A stretch of 64,000 bases of DNA from Cryptococcus deneoformans JEC21 (taxonomy: Eukaryota > Basidiomycota > Tremellomycetes > Tremellales > Cryptococcaceae), in contig NC_006679.1 of NCBI RefSeq assembly GCF_000091045.1, positions 164,941 to 228,940 of the forward strand, read 5' to 3'. Each line of letters opens with the position of its first letter. Position 1 is the stretch's first letter. A model generated the notes under the pieces. The model was not told the DNA's origin, made no database searches, and saw only the letters and a list, made by a program, of their open reading frames with translations. Below are positions 21,501 to 32,025 of this stretch, piece after piece. Both the position numbers and the translations under genes were made by a program.

Positions 21501-23249
21501 TTATCTAGCGATGGTGGACATTTTTGGGAAAGGATTCGTCTTGCCCAAAACGACCATCTTCTTCTCGTGTGATATGTAACCCTTCAAATATCCCTGCACG
21601 ACGTCAGCCTCCATTCTCCAACTTTATCCAACCGAAAGAAAGAGAAGCTTGAGGATGGAAGAAAGATTACTTACTCGATAAATCATATTCGCCACCATAC
21701 ACTCCACCTCATCCGACTCCACATCCACCCCATGCAACTTCAATGCCAACCTGAATGTCTCTATCGGGACCCTCGTCGATTTATCACTCGCCATCCATGC
21801 CTTCTTGAACAGAGACCTCAAACAGCCCTCCCTCGCTCTCTCCACCACCAGCCATACTGACATGCCCACCAGCCGGACTTGGGCCCATTCGAGACGACGG
21901 TCATACTCTTCGACGTCCCCATTTTTGATCGCATTTATGAATGGCGTGAAGACAAGTTCTAAGCGAGGGTGCTGGGAAAGGAGGGAGGCAGACGGGAAGC
22001 GGCCGTGTAGGAGACGGAGAGGGATGAGATATGTGAGGATTAGTCTATGTGGAGCATTTAGTACGAACAGCGCGGAGAGATTGGAGATGGACGTCGGACG
22101 TACTCTTGGTTACGCTTTGCGTCAGCAGGACAATGCTTTAAAGCCCAGCTTAGCTCTTCATCCGCCTACATAATTTTGCTCATCAACTTCCAATCATCAT
22201 TACCAGCAAGAGGGACTCACTTTCTTATCTTCTCCATTCAAAAACGCCAACATTCCAATGTAGAAATGCCAAGTAACCTTACTTCTTGTCAGCACCTACT
22301 TCCATTACATTTCCCTATACGCAAGTCGCTAACATACCTGATCCGGTAAAGGCGCAGTGTCCACAGACGGTGTCTTGGGGTCGGAGACGACTGCTCTTAT
22401 AATATTTTTACAGAGATTGGGCTTGCCGACCTATTACACATGTGAGCATCCGATTTCCATCAGAAGTATGGATGAGGAGAGGAGAGAAGACGAACCTTGA
22501 AGTAACACTTGATAGTCAAACAAGCTGTGTGGTAAACACCCCGTCTCCTTGATTCTTCCCCCTTAAATTGTCTGAAATCATCCTATCAGTCATACATCTG
22601 GGTTAAGGAGGAATCTCAAGCGAGACTTACCGATCGGTAGCGCACAAGGAGAACGCCTTACTGACTGTCCTCGTGCAAATTTCAAGCGAGGGCATCTTAC
22701 CCGTTTCGGCGTGAATCGTTTGGTCGGCCTTTTCTCTGCGTCAATACTGATTTACCTCTGGAGATCGACAAAACTCACTTGCTCAGCGAGGTCTCTCAAG
22801 TCGCTCAGCATCATATACAAAACCGGCAAAACCCATGATGATTGATCTACAAACCATCGATAAAAGAGGGATAGTAGCTTGTCTTGTTGATTGAAGCTAA
22901 CGTTTTTCAGTTTCAATAGCTCAAGTAGAGCAATTAATGTAAGATACTCACGCTTCTGTATAGTCCTTGGTCTTGTACAGCGCGTAAACACATGCGCAGT
23001 GTCGTACAGCAATTTCATCCCACAAATCGGGCAGCGTGTGCCCCGGATTCTTCAAGCGCTTCTCCTATTCACATCCATAAGTATTCACATCTTTCATTTA
23101 GGATATAGATGACCTACGTCAATAGCACCGACCGTATCGGCGATGCCCTTCGCAGCCTTGCCGTGAACAGATAAAAGCCGAAGAAGAGGGGTGTGATCTT
23201 CGTGTTGGAGTGGGTGTGTGAAGCTGTTGACAAACTGCTGGTACTTCAT
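21501..23249 (-). CDS. PCI-domain protein, TREX-2 Thp1/PCID2 or CSN12 type
   Basis: Member of the CSN12/Thp1/PCID2 family. In yeast Thp1 pairs with Sac3 in the nuclear-pore TREX-2 mRNA export complex. Minus-strand exons: 23118-23249, 22952-23064, 22779-22896, 22631-22728, 22496-22571, 22338-22430, 22221-22277, 22104-22165, 21675-22044 and 21501-21593. They give 403 aa, the usual family length. Diagnostic blocks are TVSKAFSLCATDR (near 150), the helical ELSWALKHCP (near 233) and LILTYLIPLRLLHG (near 250). The PCI winged helix ends in MIYRGYLKGYISHEKKMVVL with TNPFP, the family C-terminal signature. The fourth exon uses acceptor aaaag (22729), which gives LAEQADQT in frame; the slightly upstream gcag does not. 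It is transcribed divergently from eIF6. Confidence 0.85.
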
Positions 23250-23812
23250 TGTGGTGCCCCTATGTTTGGATATGGGTAAAACAACAGTTTGGCAGAAGAC
23301 AGCAGCACTCGTTCTGCTCAACTGATGTCTTCCGCCATTTTTCGCGCGGTGGAGGCTGGCCAGGCACTATACGTATGATGAAGTCGATGAAATTGTTTGG
23401 CTCTCCTTGACGACCTATGCATCCCTTAATCCCATGAGAAACATCTTCTACCCCTGCAGCGCTATATACGCAAGCGAACCAATTTATGCCCTTCGGATCC
23501 TTACCCCACTCGTCGAATGTAGTGACTGATCGTTCGTCGTCGCAATTCACTGGTTGTCGCTTTACGTTACGTAATGAAAATAACCTTAAGTAAGCACCCA
23601 TATTAAAAGTTACGTCTTTGCAGGTGTTGGTTCTCCGGATCCGGGGGGAGGTGGTGATTATTTTCGACATCTCTGTTCTCTCCTCAACAGCATAAATACT
23701 CTACAACAAAACCATTACCATTCCCACATTCAGCGCCTTTTCGCATTTCTATCACTTTTACAACAACAACAACTAGAACAGCAACAGAGACCCATTTAAG
23801 AACTTTGTCAGC
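23250..23812. promoter_or_regulatory. Divergent promoter between PCI gene and eIF6
   Basis: 563 bases lie between opposite starts. The eIF6 side has a CA/CAA-rich leader (about 23700-23800, with CAACAACAACAA). A 136-aa minus-strand ORF (23260-23670) spans most of the region but shows no domain and no splice link to the PCI gene, so it is not called. Confidence 0.45.
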
Positions 23813-24706
23813 ATGGCCGTCCGTACGTCGCTCCACCCCTTTAGTTTGCTTCCCACTCGCTCACTCTTTCATCAGGTACTCAATTTGAAAACTCTACCGA
23901 CATTGGTGTCTTCTCCAAGCTCACCAACTCGTATGTCAATGTTGTAGATATTGGGCATGGCACAAGACTGACTCTGTTCAAAGCTACTGTCTCACAGCTC
24001 TCGCTTCTTCTACAAACTTCTACTCTGTCTTTGAAGCCGAGCTCGCCGATGTCGTGCCCATCGTCCACACCACCATCGGTGGCACCCGAATCATCGGTCG
24101 TCTCACCGCCGGTAACAGACATGGTCTTCTCGTCCCCAGCTCCACCACCGACCAAGAACTACAACATCTCCGTAACTCTCTCCCCCCCACCGTCGCCATT
24201 CAACGAGTAGAAGAGCGTCTGTCAGCTTTGGGGAACGTTATCGCTTGTAACGACTATGTGGCTTTGGTGCATCCCGACATAGATCGAGAGACAGAAGAGA
24301 TTATTGCCGATACACTCAAAGTTGAAGTTTTCCGACAAACTATTGCCGGCAACGTCCTCGTTGGTTCTTACTGTGCCCTCTCAAACCAGGGAGGTCTCGT
24401 CCACCCCAAGACATCTCGATCAGAATTGGACGAGTTGTCTTCTCTCTTGCAGGTCCCTCTTGTGGCGGGTACAGTGAACCGAGGTTCAGAGGTTATCGGT
24501 GCGGGGTTGGTCGTGAATGACTGGTGTGCTTTCACTGGTTTGGACACAACCGCTACCGAGGTTAGCGTTATCGAGGCTACCTTCCGTGAGTTTCTCCCCC
24601 TATTAAATATCGATTGATACTAACAACATCTACAGGATTGCAAGGACAAACTTCTACCGCTGTCATCAACGAAATGCGAGATTCCCTTATCGACCACTAC
24701 GCTTAG
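23813..24706 (+). CDS. TIF6: Eukaryotic translation initiation factor 6
   Basis: eIF6, the anti-association factor that binds the 60S subunit. It is needed for 60S biogenesis and nuclear export and is released late by Sdo1/Efl1. Exons: 23813-23822, 23876-23930, 23984-24585 and 24636-24706. They give 245 aa, exactly the family length. The protein starts [20 protein letters not shown] and shows the repeated fold signatures [32 protein letters not shown] and [14 protein letters not shown]. Exon 1 codes for only ten nucleotides. The last exon gives a short [12 protein letters not shown] end, so the variable C-terminal extension of some eukaryotes is absent. Confidence 0.97.
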
Positions 24707-25613
24707 CCTTCTTTGGGAAAGGACGCGTAGATTGTTCAGTGGGTGGCGGATGTATTCATGAAGCAATGTATGTGGAGGTTGGAACCTTGTGAAGGAAAGG
24801 CGGGGGATGATGATAGAAGGGAAGATGATTGCAAAGATAGACCGGGTGTTAGCCTTCTGTAATGTATACCCCAAATCTCATCCATCTGCTTGGTATTCGC
24901 TCAAAGCTGCAACATATATGCCTTATTCACACCTACATGATTGCGTCCGTCAGCGGCCTTCTTTGACTATATTGTCAATGGTCGAGCATCCAGAATCGTT
25001 CTTGCCTGAAAGCGTGTAAAATATATTCTTGAAACATGGAAAGCGACGTTATTGCTACTGATCCACGCTGTACCGGTGGAAGTATCGCCCCAGAAAGGGT
25101 GAAATGGCCTCGTCCTGCTCCCCAGCGGGAGGCAAAGCATCCCTGGGGTCTCGGGGTGTTGCTTTGATGTTGGCCAGGGTCTTTGGTGAATGATGATAGT
25201 CTTCTTCTCTCTCCAAAAGTTTCTCAAATGCAGGATGCACCCATGGACATGAACGGCAACATTGGAGGTGTTGTTAAGGACGGTATCTATGCTTACGTTG
25301 CTCCAGGAGTGGTGTGACTTATCTCCAACAGGGGAAACCTTCTGATCATTCGTATCCGCCGACTGGATCCGTTCGTCACTATAATTGAAACAGGCAGTGG
25401 TCTCTGGTCGTGTGGCCAGTGAGCCTGATATCAATTAAAATAGGGAGGCTGATTTTCCACCAACTGCCTAGCGCGCGACGCGCCTAAACGTAAGCACTTC
25501 TTTGTTGCTATGTGCCAATGTCCTGCATCGTCGATTGATTCCACAAATTCGCTCAGTCATCGACCCCAGCTTGATCCTGCTCGTTTGCAAGCTTCAGCGG
25601 CAGCCAATATACA
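24707..25613. other. Region between eIF6 and MOB gene
   Basis: Contains the eIF6 3' flank, a possible short minus-strand gene at about 25055-25434, and the MOB promoter. Just upstream of 25500 lies a CpG-rich palindrome-like string (GCGCGCGACGCGC, about 25470). No other feature recognised. Confidence 0.4.
25055..25434 (-). CDS. Possible short minus-strand gene, 3' part (uncertain)
   Basis: A minus-strand frame ending at 25055 has protein-like character: a charged helical stretch (LLEREEDYHHSPKTLANIK), a Pro/Asp-rich segment and an aromatic end (FLGRYFHRYSVDQ). It can be joined through an intron with donor gtaagc (about 25296) and acceptor ttgag (about 25222) to an upstream frame reading DKSHHSWSN. 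An upstream acceptor tatcag at about 25426 could begin that exon. I could not find a convincing start codon. The family is unknown, and the whole model may be wrong. Confidence 0.3.
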
Positions 25614-27769
25614 ATGATAATACAGCCTTCCCAGAGGGCTGCCTCCTACCGCCTCAAACGGGGCACAAAACTCGCCGAAGTTCCTCCTCAACCACCGACT
25701 CCGTCTGTCCCTCCACTTTCAACTCTGAATGGCCCTTTTCAGCTGGCAGAGTATCTGGCACTCAAGGTAAAGCATGATCCCCATGATGTTAATGGGCTGG
25801 TAAAGGTACCTGCTGGAGATGGCAGCATGGATGGAAAGGGGCCTGATAGGGACGTGGTATGTCTTTTGTTTTGGTTAGAGTAAATGACGATGCTGACCAA
25901 GATTATCTCGTAGTGGATCTACGAGCATCTTAGGTATATACACACCTTTTCAGAGATGAAGACATTAGCTGAATTGCCTGAAGGCGTATACCTATAGACC
26001 TTACTCCACTTATCACAGCGCTTCTTCCCATTTGCACTCGTGAAACATGCCCACAAATGAGGTCGTCCGAGTGGTCATACTTTTGCGTAGCTCACGGCAG
26101 CGGGACTAGAGAATGTAGTACCATTGACTACATTTTGCATACGTGAGTATCATTTGAGTACATGGAGCAAATATCTGATCTGAAGATAGACTGGACTCCA
26201 CCGTGACTCTGCTTAACAACTCCAAACATTTCCCTTCTCGGTAAGTCTAATCGCCACCTCATTCTGAGTGAGCTAACCATGTCCAGAATGCACATCCCTC
26301 CTGCTTCCGTCTCACACTTTCCCTCCATATTCCGACGTCTCTCGCGTATCTTCTCCCATGCCTACTTCCACCATCGTGAGGCGTTCATCATGGCCGAAGT
26401 CGAAAATTCACTTTACGCCCGATTCGTTGAACTTTGTGAAGCTTATGAGCTTGTCGGCGAGAGGCTACTGGTTATTCCCAAAGAGGTCGTCAGTCAATTC
26501 AGGGATGATGATGAGGAAGATATTGGGAGAGGTAAGGGAAAGGAGAAGTCTAGCACTCACGATGAGACGGAGGATGCCAAGGAACCTGTTAAAATATCTA
26601 GCGGTCCTTCCAAATTGGCGGTCAGAGGTAGCAGCACCTTTGGCCGTAATCAAATATTAGGCAGGGGTAAAGCTGCACGATCAACACCAGCTCAGGATGA
26701 GGATGTGGCCGAAGGCTCGTCTTCTACTCCCGCCGCCAATGTTACCAATGCTGTGGAAGAAGAAGAAAACGAGGAAGAGGAGGGTCATGGGGAACAAAAG
26801 CTGAGATCTCGATCCGACAGTTTGTCAAGCTCGGAAAGTACCAGCTCCGTTCAGACGGCTGTCCATGTCTCAGACATTGAGGCTTTATCTCAAGACATCG
26901 AAACTGAGCATGTGGAGGATGCGAGCCCGCCGCCGGTAGCCGAGTTTGTGACCCGGGAGGAGAAGAAGGATGAAGAAGAAGTAACCAAGGATGAGATTGA
27001 TCTCCTCGAAGATGAGAGGAAGTTGCAGAAGGAGGCTGATATGGCGCCTTTACCTGTGGCGGAAGAACCGAAAGAGGAAGAAGCAGAGCAGGAGGAGACC
27101 AGGCCCGTTGACGAGACTAGGCTTGCTGAGCAGCAGGTACAGCCCAAGTCTGGTGACCAGGTTGCATTGGAAACCTTCCAGGAGGGGGATTCTAGCAGAG
27201 TAAAGGAAGACAAGGAAGTTGATAAGGAAGAGGAAGCAGAGTTGGAAAATGTCAAATCGGATGATGAGGAAGAGGAAAAAGAGGCAACGGCTTCAGAACC
27301 TCCATCCAAGGCTCCTGCTCCTATTGTAGTCGTTCCTGTTGTCGAATCCAGCTCCTCCAACCCCCCGGCTACCTCAGGGATCTCCGCTCAACCCGAATCC
27401 AAGACTGCTGAGAGCGCCGTTCAACAAGAACAAACATCCACAACTACTTCTGCCGCCCCTGAACTTGGATCAACTCCTACCGGCGAAACAATTTCAGAAC
27501 CTAGCTCCGAGTCTGAATTAGAAACCGAGCTCTCTCCTCTGTCTCCTGGATTATTCCCCGCTACCTCATCGGCGGAAGAGAAGCAAGACGATAAGAAGGG
27601 TTCATTGTCGAAGAAACGAGCTAAGAAAGCAGCTCAGAAGGCTAGAGCAAAGGAGAGAGAAAGAGAAGTTAAAGCTCAGGCTCAAGCACAAACTGAAGGT
27701 GAAGTTCCGGAAAACTCAGGTGAGACAGATAAGTTGGAGAGCAAGAAGGACGCCCAACAAGAAAAGTAA
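25614..27769 (+). CDS. MOB/phocein-family protein with long acidic tail
   Basis: Phocein-type (MOB4 in animals, Mob3 in filamentous fungi) MOB domain, a core subunit of STRIPAK kinase-phosphatase complexes. Exons: 25614-25856, 25914-25933, 25984-26142, 26190-26240 and 26287-27769. They give 651 aa. The MOB domain covers residues about 10-230: YRLKRGT, LKVKHDPHDV, then C105-x4-C110, ECSTIDYILHTLD, NNSKHFPSR and FSHAYFHHREAF with H182-x4-H187. The Cys pair and His pair match the structural zinc site. Residues about 235-651 are disordered and Glu/Ser/Pro-rich, and end in a basic KKRAKKAAQKARAKERERE helix. Typical phoceins are only about 225 aa, so this tail is an unusual extension. MOB4 is favoured over MOB1 because of the SRMHIPPASV/AYFHH wording. 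Confidence 0.85.
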
Positions 27770-28402
27770 AGATATAGTACGACATAATGTGCTGTTGAAT
27801 ACGACATAGTGTTGTTTCAGAAAGAGTACGGAAAGAGAAGGGGACCATGTTCATGTTCATATTTCAATTTACGCATGTGCATAGCAATGAATTACATTAG
27901 CAGTCTGCCAAAAGGCTGAGTTCATAATGACGCTGAACTGAAGGTGGAGAAACTAAACCTTTTCAACACTGAATAAAGAGAGGGCCGTGAACGAGAAGCG
28001 AGGAACACAAGCACTGCAAGCGAGCCAACAGCAGCAGCTTGGTTTCGAGCGCCATGGATGATGATGTGGAAGCCACGTGGGATAAGAATGTTACGTAATT
28101 AATAACCAATGGCCGTAGCCGAGCGGCTTGGAGGCTTGGTCAACCTGCCGGCTGCACCCCGCTCCACGCTCGTGCCCGAGATCTCGCCCTCAAATTTGAA
28201 CAAAAGAGGAGTCGCGGTTCGGGGAAGGGATATGGGCATGCATGCATCGACCGAGGTGATAAGGGTGGAGCATGGGCGGCCTTGCACGGGAGTGGCTCGA
28301 ATTAGGTGCATGCATAGAAAAGGAATGCAGTGGAAAGGATGGGAAATAAAAGGCGCGATGAACGGCCTTCGGACATGATCGCACCATCTGGGGTTTGTAT
28401 GA

Positions 28403-28409
28403 TGAGTCA
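28403..28409. promoter_or_regulatory. TGAGTCA element (AP-1/Gcn4-type site)
   Basis: Perfect TGAGTCA heptamer about 510 bases upstream of the bZIP start codon. In fungi this is a binding site for Gcn4/AP-1-type bZIP dimers, so autoregulation is conceivable. A single site may also occur by chance. Confidence 0.35.
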
Positions 28410-28641
28410 CCTGTGATATTAATCCTTCATCTAGGCTGTTCTATCGTTTCTCACATTTCTTTCATATCTCTTTTGTTCTATTATCCATCGCCCATTCTAC
28501 ACTCGTCTATACTCTCACCACCAACACAGATACGGACACCCGTCACACTCGCCCGCCCACAGCCCACTCGCCACTGAGTGCTTATCGACCTTCTCTTGCG
28601 CATTCCGCTCCACCTTATCCCCATCGTCAACCATCCATAAG

Positions 28642-28901
28642 GTAAGTTTCTCAGCCTCTATAATTTTCCATCCTATCCATTCTTCCTTCCCTCTGCCTTT
28701 TTCCGTGCGCATGAAACGCACGCCATCATACCGTGTGGTTTCGTTTGTGTACATACAACGCGCCTTGACCTTCGAGGTACCCAAACAACTTCCCGCCGCT
28801 CAGAATCCTGCGCTCGGGGCGGTGTATCTCAGGATATTTCATTGTCCATTCTTTGTCGCGTTGTTTGAGCGTTTGGATCGTCACTGACTCTTATCTATTA
28901 G
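28642..28901 (+). other. Predicted 5'-UTR intron of the bZIP gene
   Basis: Donor gtaagt follows CATAAG at 28641, and acceptor tctattag ends at 28901, 14 bases before the ATG. The 260-nt intron is long for this genome. It contains out-of-frame ATGs (for example about 28710) that splicing would remove, leaving a leader without upstream ORFs. Confidence 0.5.
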
Positions 28902-28915
28902 CTGCTTTATCGATA

Positions 28916-31112
28916 ATGGCGACTACGAACTCCCCCTCCATTGCCTTCTCCCAAGGCGATATCGACATGACTACCCACAACGACGTTGCCAACTTTGAGG
29001 AGCTTTTCAATTTTGAAGAATTTGAGAGCGCGGGAGAGTCAAGTGTGAGTCAACCTTACAATGCATTCGGGACGCTCGAGTGACTGACAGCGCAACTGGC
29101 TGATTGCGATGTGCAGACCCATGGAAACTCTCCAGCAACAGAGTCAAATGCCACCCCTTCCCCACTTCCCACCCAAGACCCACTCTTCCACGATACATCC
29201 TTTGACTTCTTTAACACATCTATGGACACCGATTACCCTATCGGACTGTCTCTTGGTGACTCCAAAGACTCCAAGGCAGCGTTCGCAGATGACATTGTCG
29301 TCAAGCAAGAACCTATCGACTACCCTGTCTTTGACTCTCAGTCACCGGCGTCCAATCCTGTTCCTACTCAATTAGCTCCTTTGTCGTTTGGGGGACTACC
29401 TGTTGACCAGCAGGCTGCCCTACAACAATTGATGGAGAACATCATGAACTATCAGAAAAAATTTGGTGCGGAGCTTCCGGGAGTGGCGGCTAGCCCCGCG
29501 GAAGGCAATGCGCAGACCATTGAGCCATCAATGTTGTTTACCAACTCTCCTGCTTCGGACAGTGCTGTGATTCCCGTCCAACCGATGGCTGTGGCACCCG
29601 CCGCACAATCTGCTCCCGCAACCACTTCCAACACCCCTCCGGTTGCGGTTGCCCCTTCTCTCGTGCCTGCTTCCCTCGCTGCCCCCACTCCCGTCCCGCC
29701 CACCACCCAACCGGTTGAGAAGCTAGAAGAACCACTTCGTTCAATTTCTGAAGAACCAAACCGTACGCGTGCAGGTTCCACCATGTCATTCGAGGACCTT
29801 GATTCTCGAATCGACCGACTGGTTCCCCTTCCTGACATCTTCTCCGCGGGGAAGGGTAAGGGTGGCAAAAAGGGTGGCGGTATGTCTTCAGTCGTTCGTG
29901 AGGACGGTGAAGATTTGGATGATGACGAGTCTTGGCGACCATCACCTGAAGAGTACAAAAAGCTCAGTTCCAAGGAGAAGAGACAGTTGAGGAATAAGCT
30001 TAGTGCTCGAGCTTTCAGGACCAGGAGAAAGGACTACATTGGAACTCTTGAGGCGCATATCAAGGACAGGGATATGGTGATCGATGAAATGAGGAATGAG
30101 TTAATCCACTCCAGGAATGAAAACCAGGATTTGAGGTATGTGATTCCCTTCTTTTTTTCTTGGCAAAGCAGATGCTAAAATTCCTAACAGGAAAGAGTTG
30201 GCAGCCCTGAAGGCTAGCACCATGTCCATTCTCCACCCCGAGTCCGCTAGCAAGTCATTTTCACCGGCTATGGTATCTGCTCTGGCCAAGTCTCCGGCTA
30301 TTGCCAACGCTGCGAGCTCTGCTACTCCAAATGGCCCTGTTCGCCGACCGGGCACCCCGCTCAATACCTACAACCCTCGGAAAGATCTTCCTTCGTCCCT
30401 CAAAGGCGGCTGGAGCAATGACAACATGTTTGGTGGCGGCTCTACCATTTGCCACACTATCATGACCCCTGACCTTGTCCTTCCTTCTTCCAACCCTGCC
30501 CCTCTTCGATCCTTTGCTGATCTTCCAAGGGTCAATCTTAACCCAAATCTCAACGAGCCTGCTCCTTCCACCTTGCCCCACACTCTCTCCAACCCTGCTA
30601 GTGGTGCCGATGGCTCTTCTACCTTCTCTGAGTGGTCTGAGAACACACCTTGGAGTCTCCGCTCAATGGACAGCTACAGGATGCAGATCTGGTCCAGGTT
30701 GGCTAAGGAGGCTGCGGCCGACAAGGCCAACCTTGCTGGTGACTTGCGACCCAAATTCTTCGTGGAAGGTCCTTCCACTCCTTCTCCCTCTGCTGCCGAC
30801 GTCGCTGGTGCCGCTACGTCGCACGTCACCTCCAAACTCGCCTCATCCTTCTGGTCTGCCTTTACTCAAGGTTCCTCCAAGTCTCTAGATAACGATAAGC
30901 TCGCCGCCGTCGTCACTGGCCAGGCAAAGCTCAAGGTTGTGCCTATCAACCAGCAGGAGGGCGAGGAGGATGTACTTGCGACTTTGATGGGCGGTTTAAA
31001 AATGCAAAGTGGAGTCAGTCCTTTCGAGAGGAGGAGGGCCGAAGGGGCGAGGGAGAATCCATTAGGGGTACTATGCGGGTTTTTGAAGCATGCCGGAGCT
31101 ATGACCTGTTAA
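28916..31112 (+). CDS. bZIP transcription factor
   Basis: DNA-binding regulator of the basic leucine zipper class. Exons: 28916-29044, 29117-30135 and 30191-31112, giving 689 aa. Residues 1-150 are acidic and Asp/Phe-rich (NFEELFNFEEFES, HDTSFDFFNTSMD), typical of an activation domain. Pro/Ala-rich spacers follow. The bZIP lies at about 345-405. Its basic region is KRQLRNKLSARAFRTRRKDY, with the NxxSAxxFR pattern, and the zipper heptads begin with IGTLEAHIKDRDMVIDEM. The second intron falls inside the zipper. The C-terminal 280 residues contain FSEWSENTPWSLRSMDSYRMQIW and other conserved-looking segments. The exact orthologue is not recognised; it is not an obvious Hxl1 or Gcn4 by basic-region wording. 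Confidence 0.88.
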
Positions 31113-32025
31113 CGAGGTTTTGGCTTTTCATCAGTTTCGTCCGGCATCATGTCTCTCACGGTTTTCTCATTTGGCATTTCATCACATCGCATATCGATCC
31201 GCATTGCACCTCAAGAACAGCACATTTATCACCCCCTTCTCAGTTGTTGATATCGTTTTTTATGTAGTTTCTAGTTCCTCTCCCCCCCTGCTCAATTATA
31301 TTAGTTATTACCGCATTTTTCCTTTCGTCGCTTTTAGTTCATTTCTCGAGTTTGGAGACTTTTGATACATAGTATAGGACGAGAATCCGAGAGCGTAAGG
31401 AAGAAAGAAGCAGAGTTGGTATATAGATACGAATCGAACTAAAAAGTAATCGTAATCGTATGAAAAAATTTCAAACAAGACGATTTGAGGAAGAAGTTCC
31501 GGCGAACAATGAAAGGAAAAGAGGACGTAGACATAAAATAGGAAAAGGGCATACTGATGACAGGATAGAAACGATTAGAGATCGAGCTTATGATTATATA
31601 CCCATTTCAATGACAAAGCATCATCCCCATTTACTTTCTAAAGAATGTTAATCAGTGAATTCGTCGGTAGTCGAATCACACCACGATTCCACCGACACCT
31701 AAATAACATGAATGGCCCTGGGGGATGTTGGCGTTTGAACGAATGTGGTGATTACATAATAATTGGACCCTTCCGCTTTTTTGTTCCGCATATATTTTTG
31801 CGGGGCCCTGCGGGGCCTGGGCCAAAGTCGGAATTTGGGGACTGAGCCGTTGTGCCGGTGCCGAATCTTCGAAAGCTTCGAATCCTCCCTCCTTGTTGGT
31901 AATAATTGCGAAACATCGTTCGTCTATATAGACTTTTTACTTGTTACATTTTCTCCCTTTGCCATTGAAATTTGCAACCCCAACCCCATTATAATATACC
32001 TATCTAAACCCCTCAGAACACAATA
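31113..32025. other. Intergenic region, bZIP to FGGY kinase
   Basis: AT-rich 3' flank of the bZIP gene, then the promoter of the kinase gene with a short TATATAGAC string at about 31924-31932. Several short ORFs on both strands carry no recognisable domain. Confidence 0.45.

Larger units (their letters stand above)
27770..28915. promoter_or_regulatory. Upstream region and leader of the bZIP gene
   Basis: Holds the MOB 3' flank, then the bZIP promoter. Two ATGCATG-type direct repeats (about 28236 and 28307) and a perfect TGAGTCA site (28403-28409) are present. The leader from about 28430 is pyrimidine-rich and free of ATG until a probable 5'-UTR intron. Confidence 0.5.

Noticed and set aside
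22729..22790. GC-AG intron in the PCI-protein gene
   Set aside because: A gcaagt donor would also give an in-frame product, but the ordinary gtgagt donor with acceptor aaaag gives a family-like LAEQADQT sequence without a non-canonical site.
23260..23670. 136-aa minus-strand ORF between the PCI gene and eIF6
   Set aside because: No domain, no in-frame splice to the PCI gene, and it would occupy the whole divergent promoter.
28110..28190. tRNA-like start (GTAGCCGAGCGGCTTGGAGGC)
   Set aside because: A D-arm-like stretch is present, but no matching acceptor stem, anticodon arm or GGTTCGA-type T-arm follows at the right distance.
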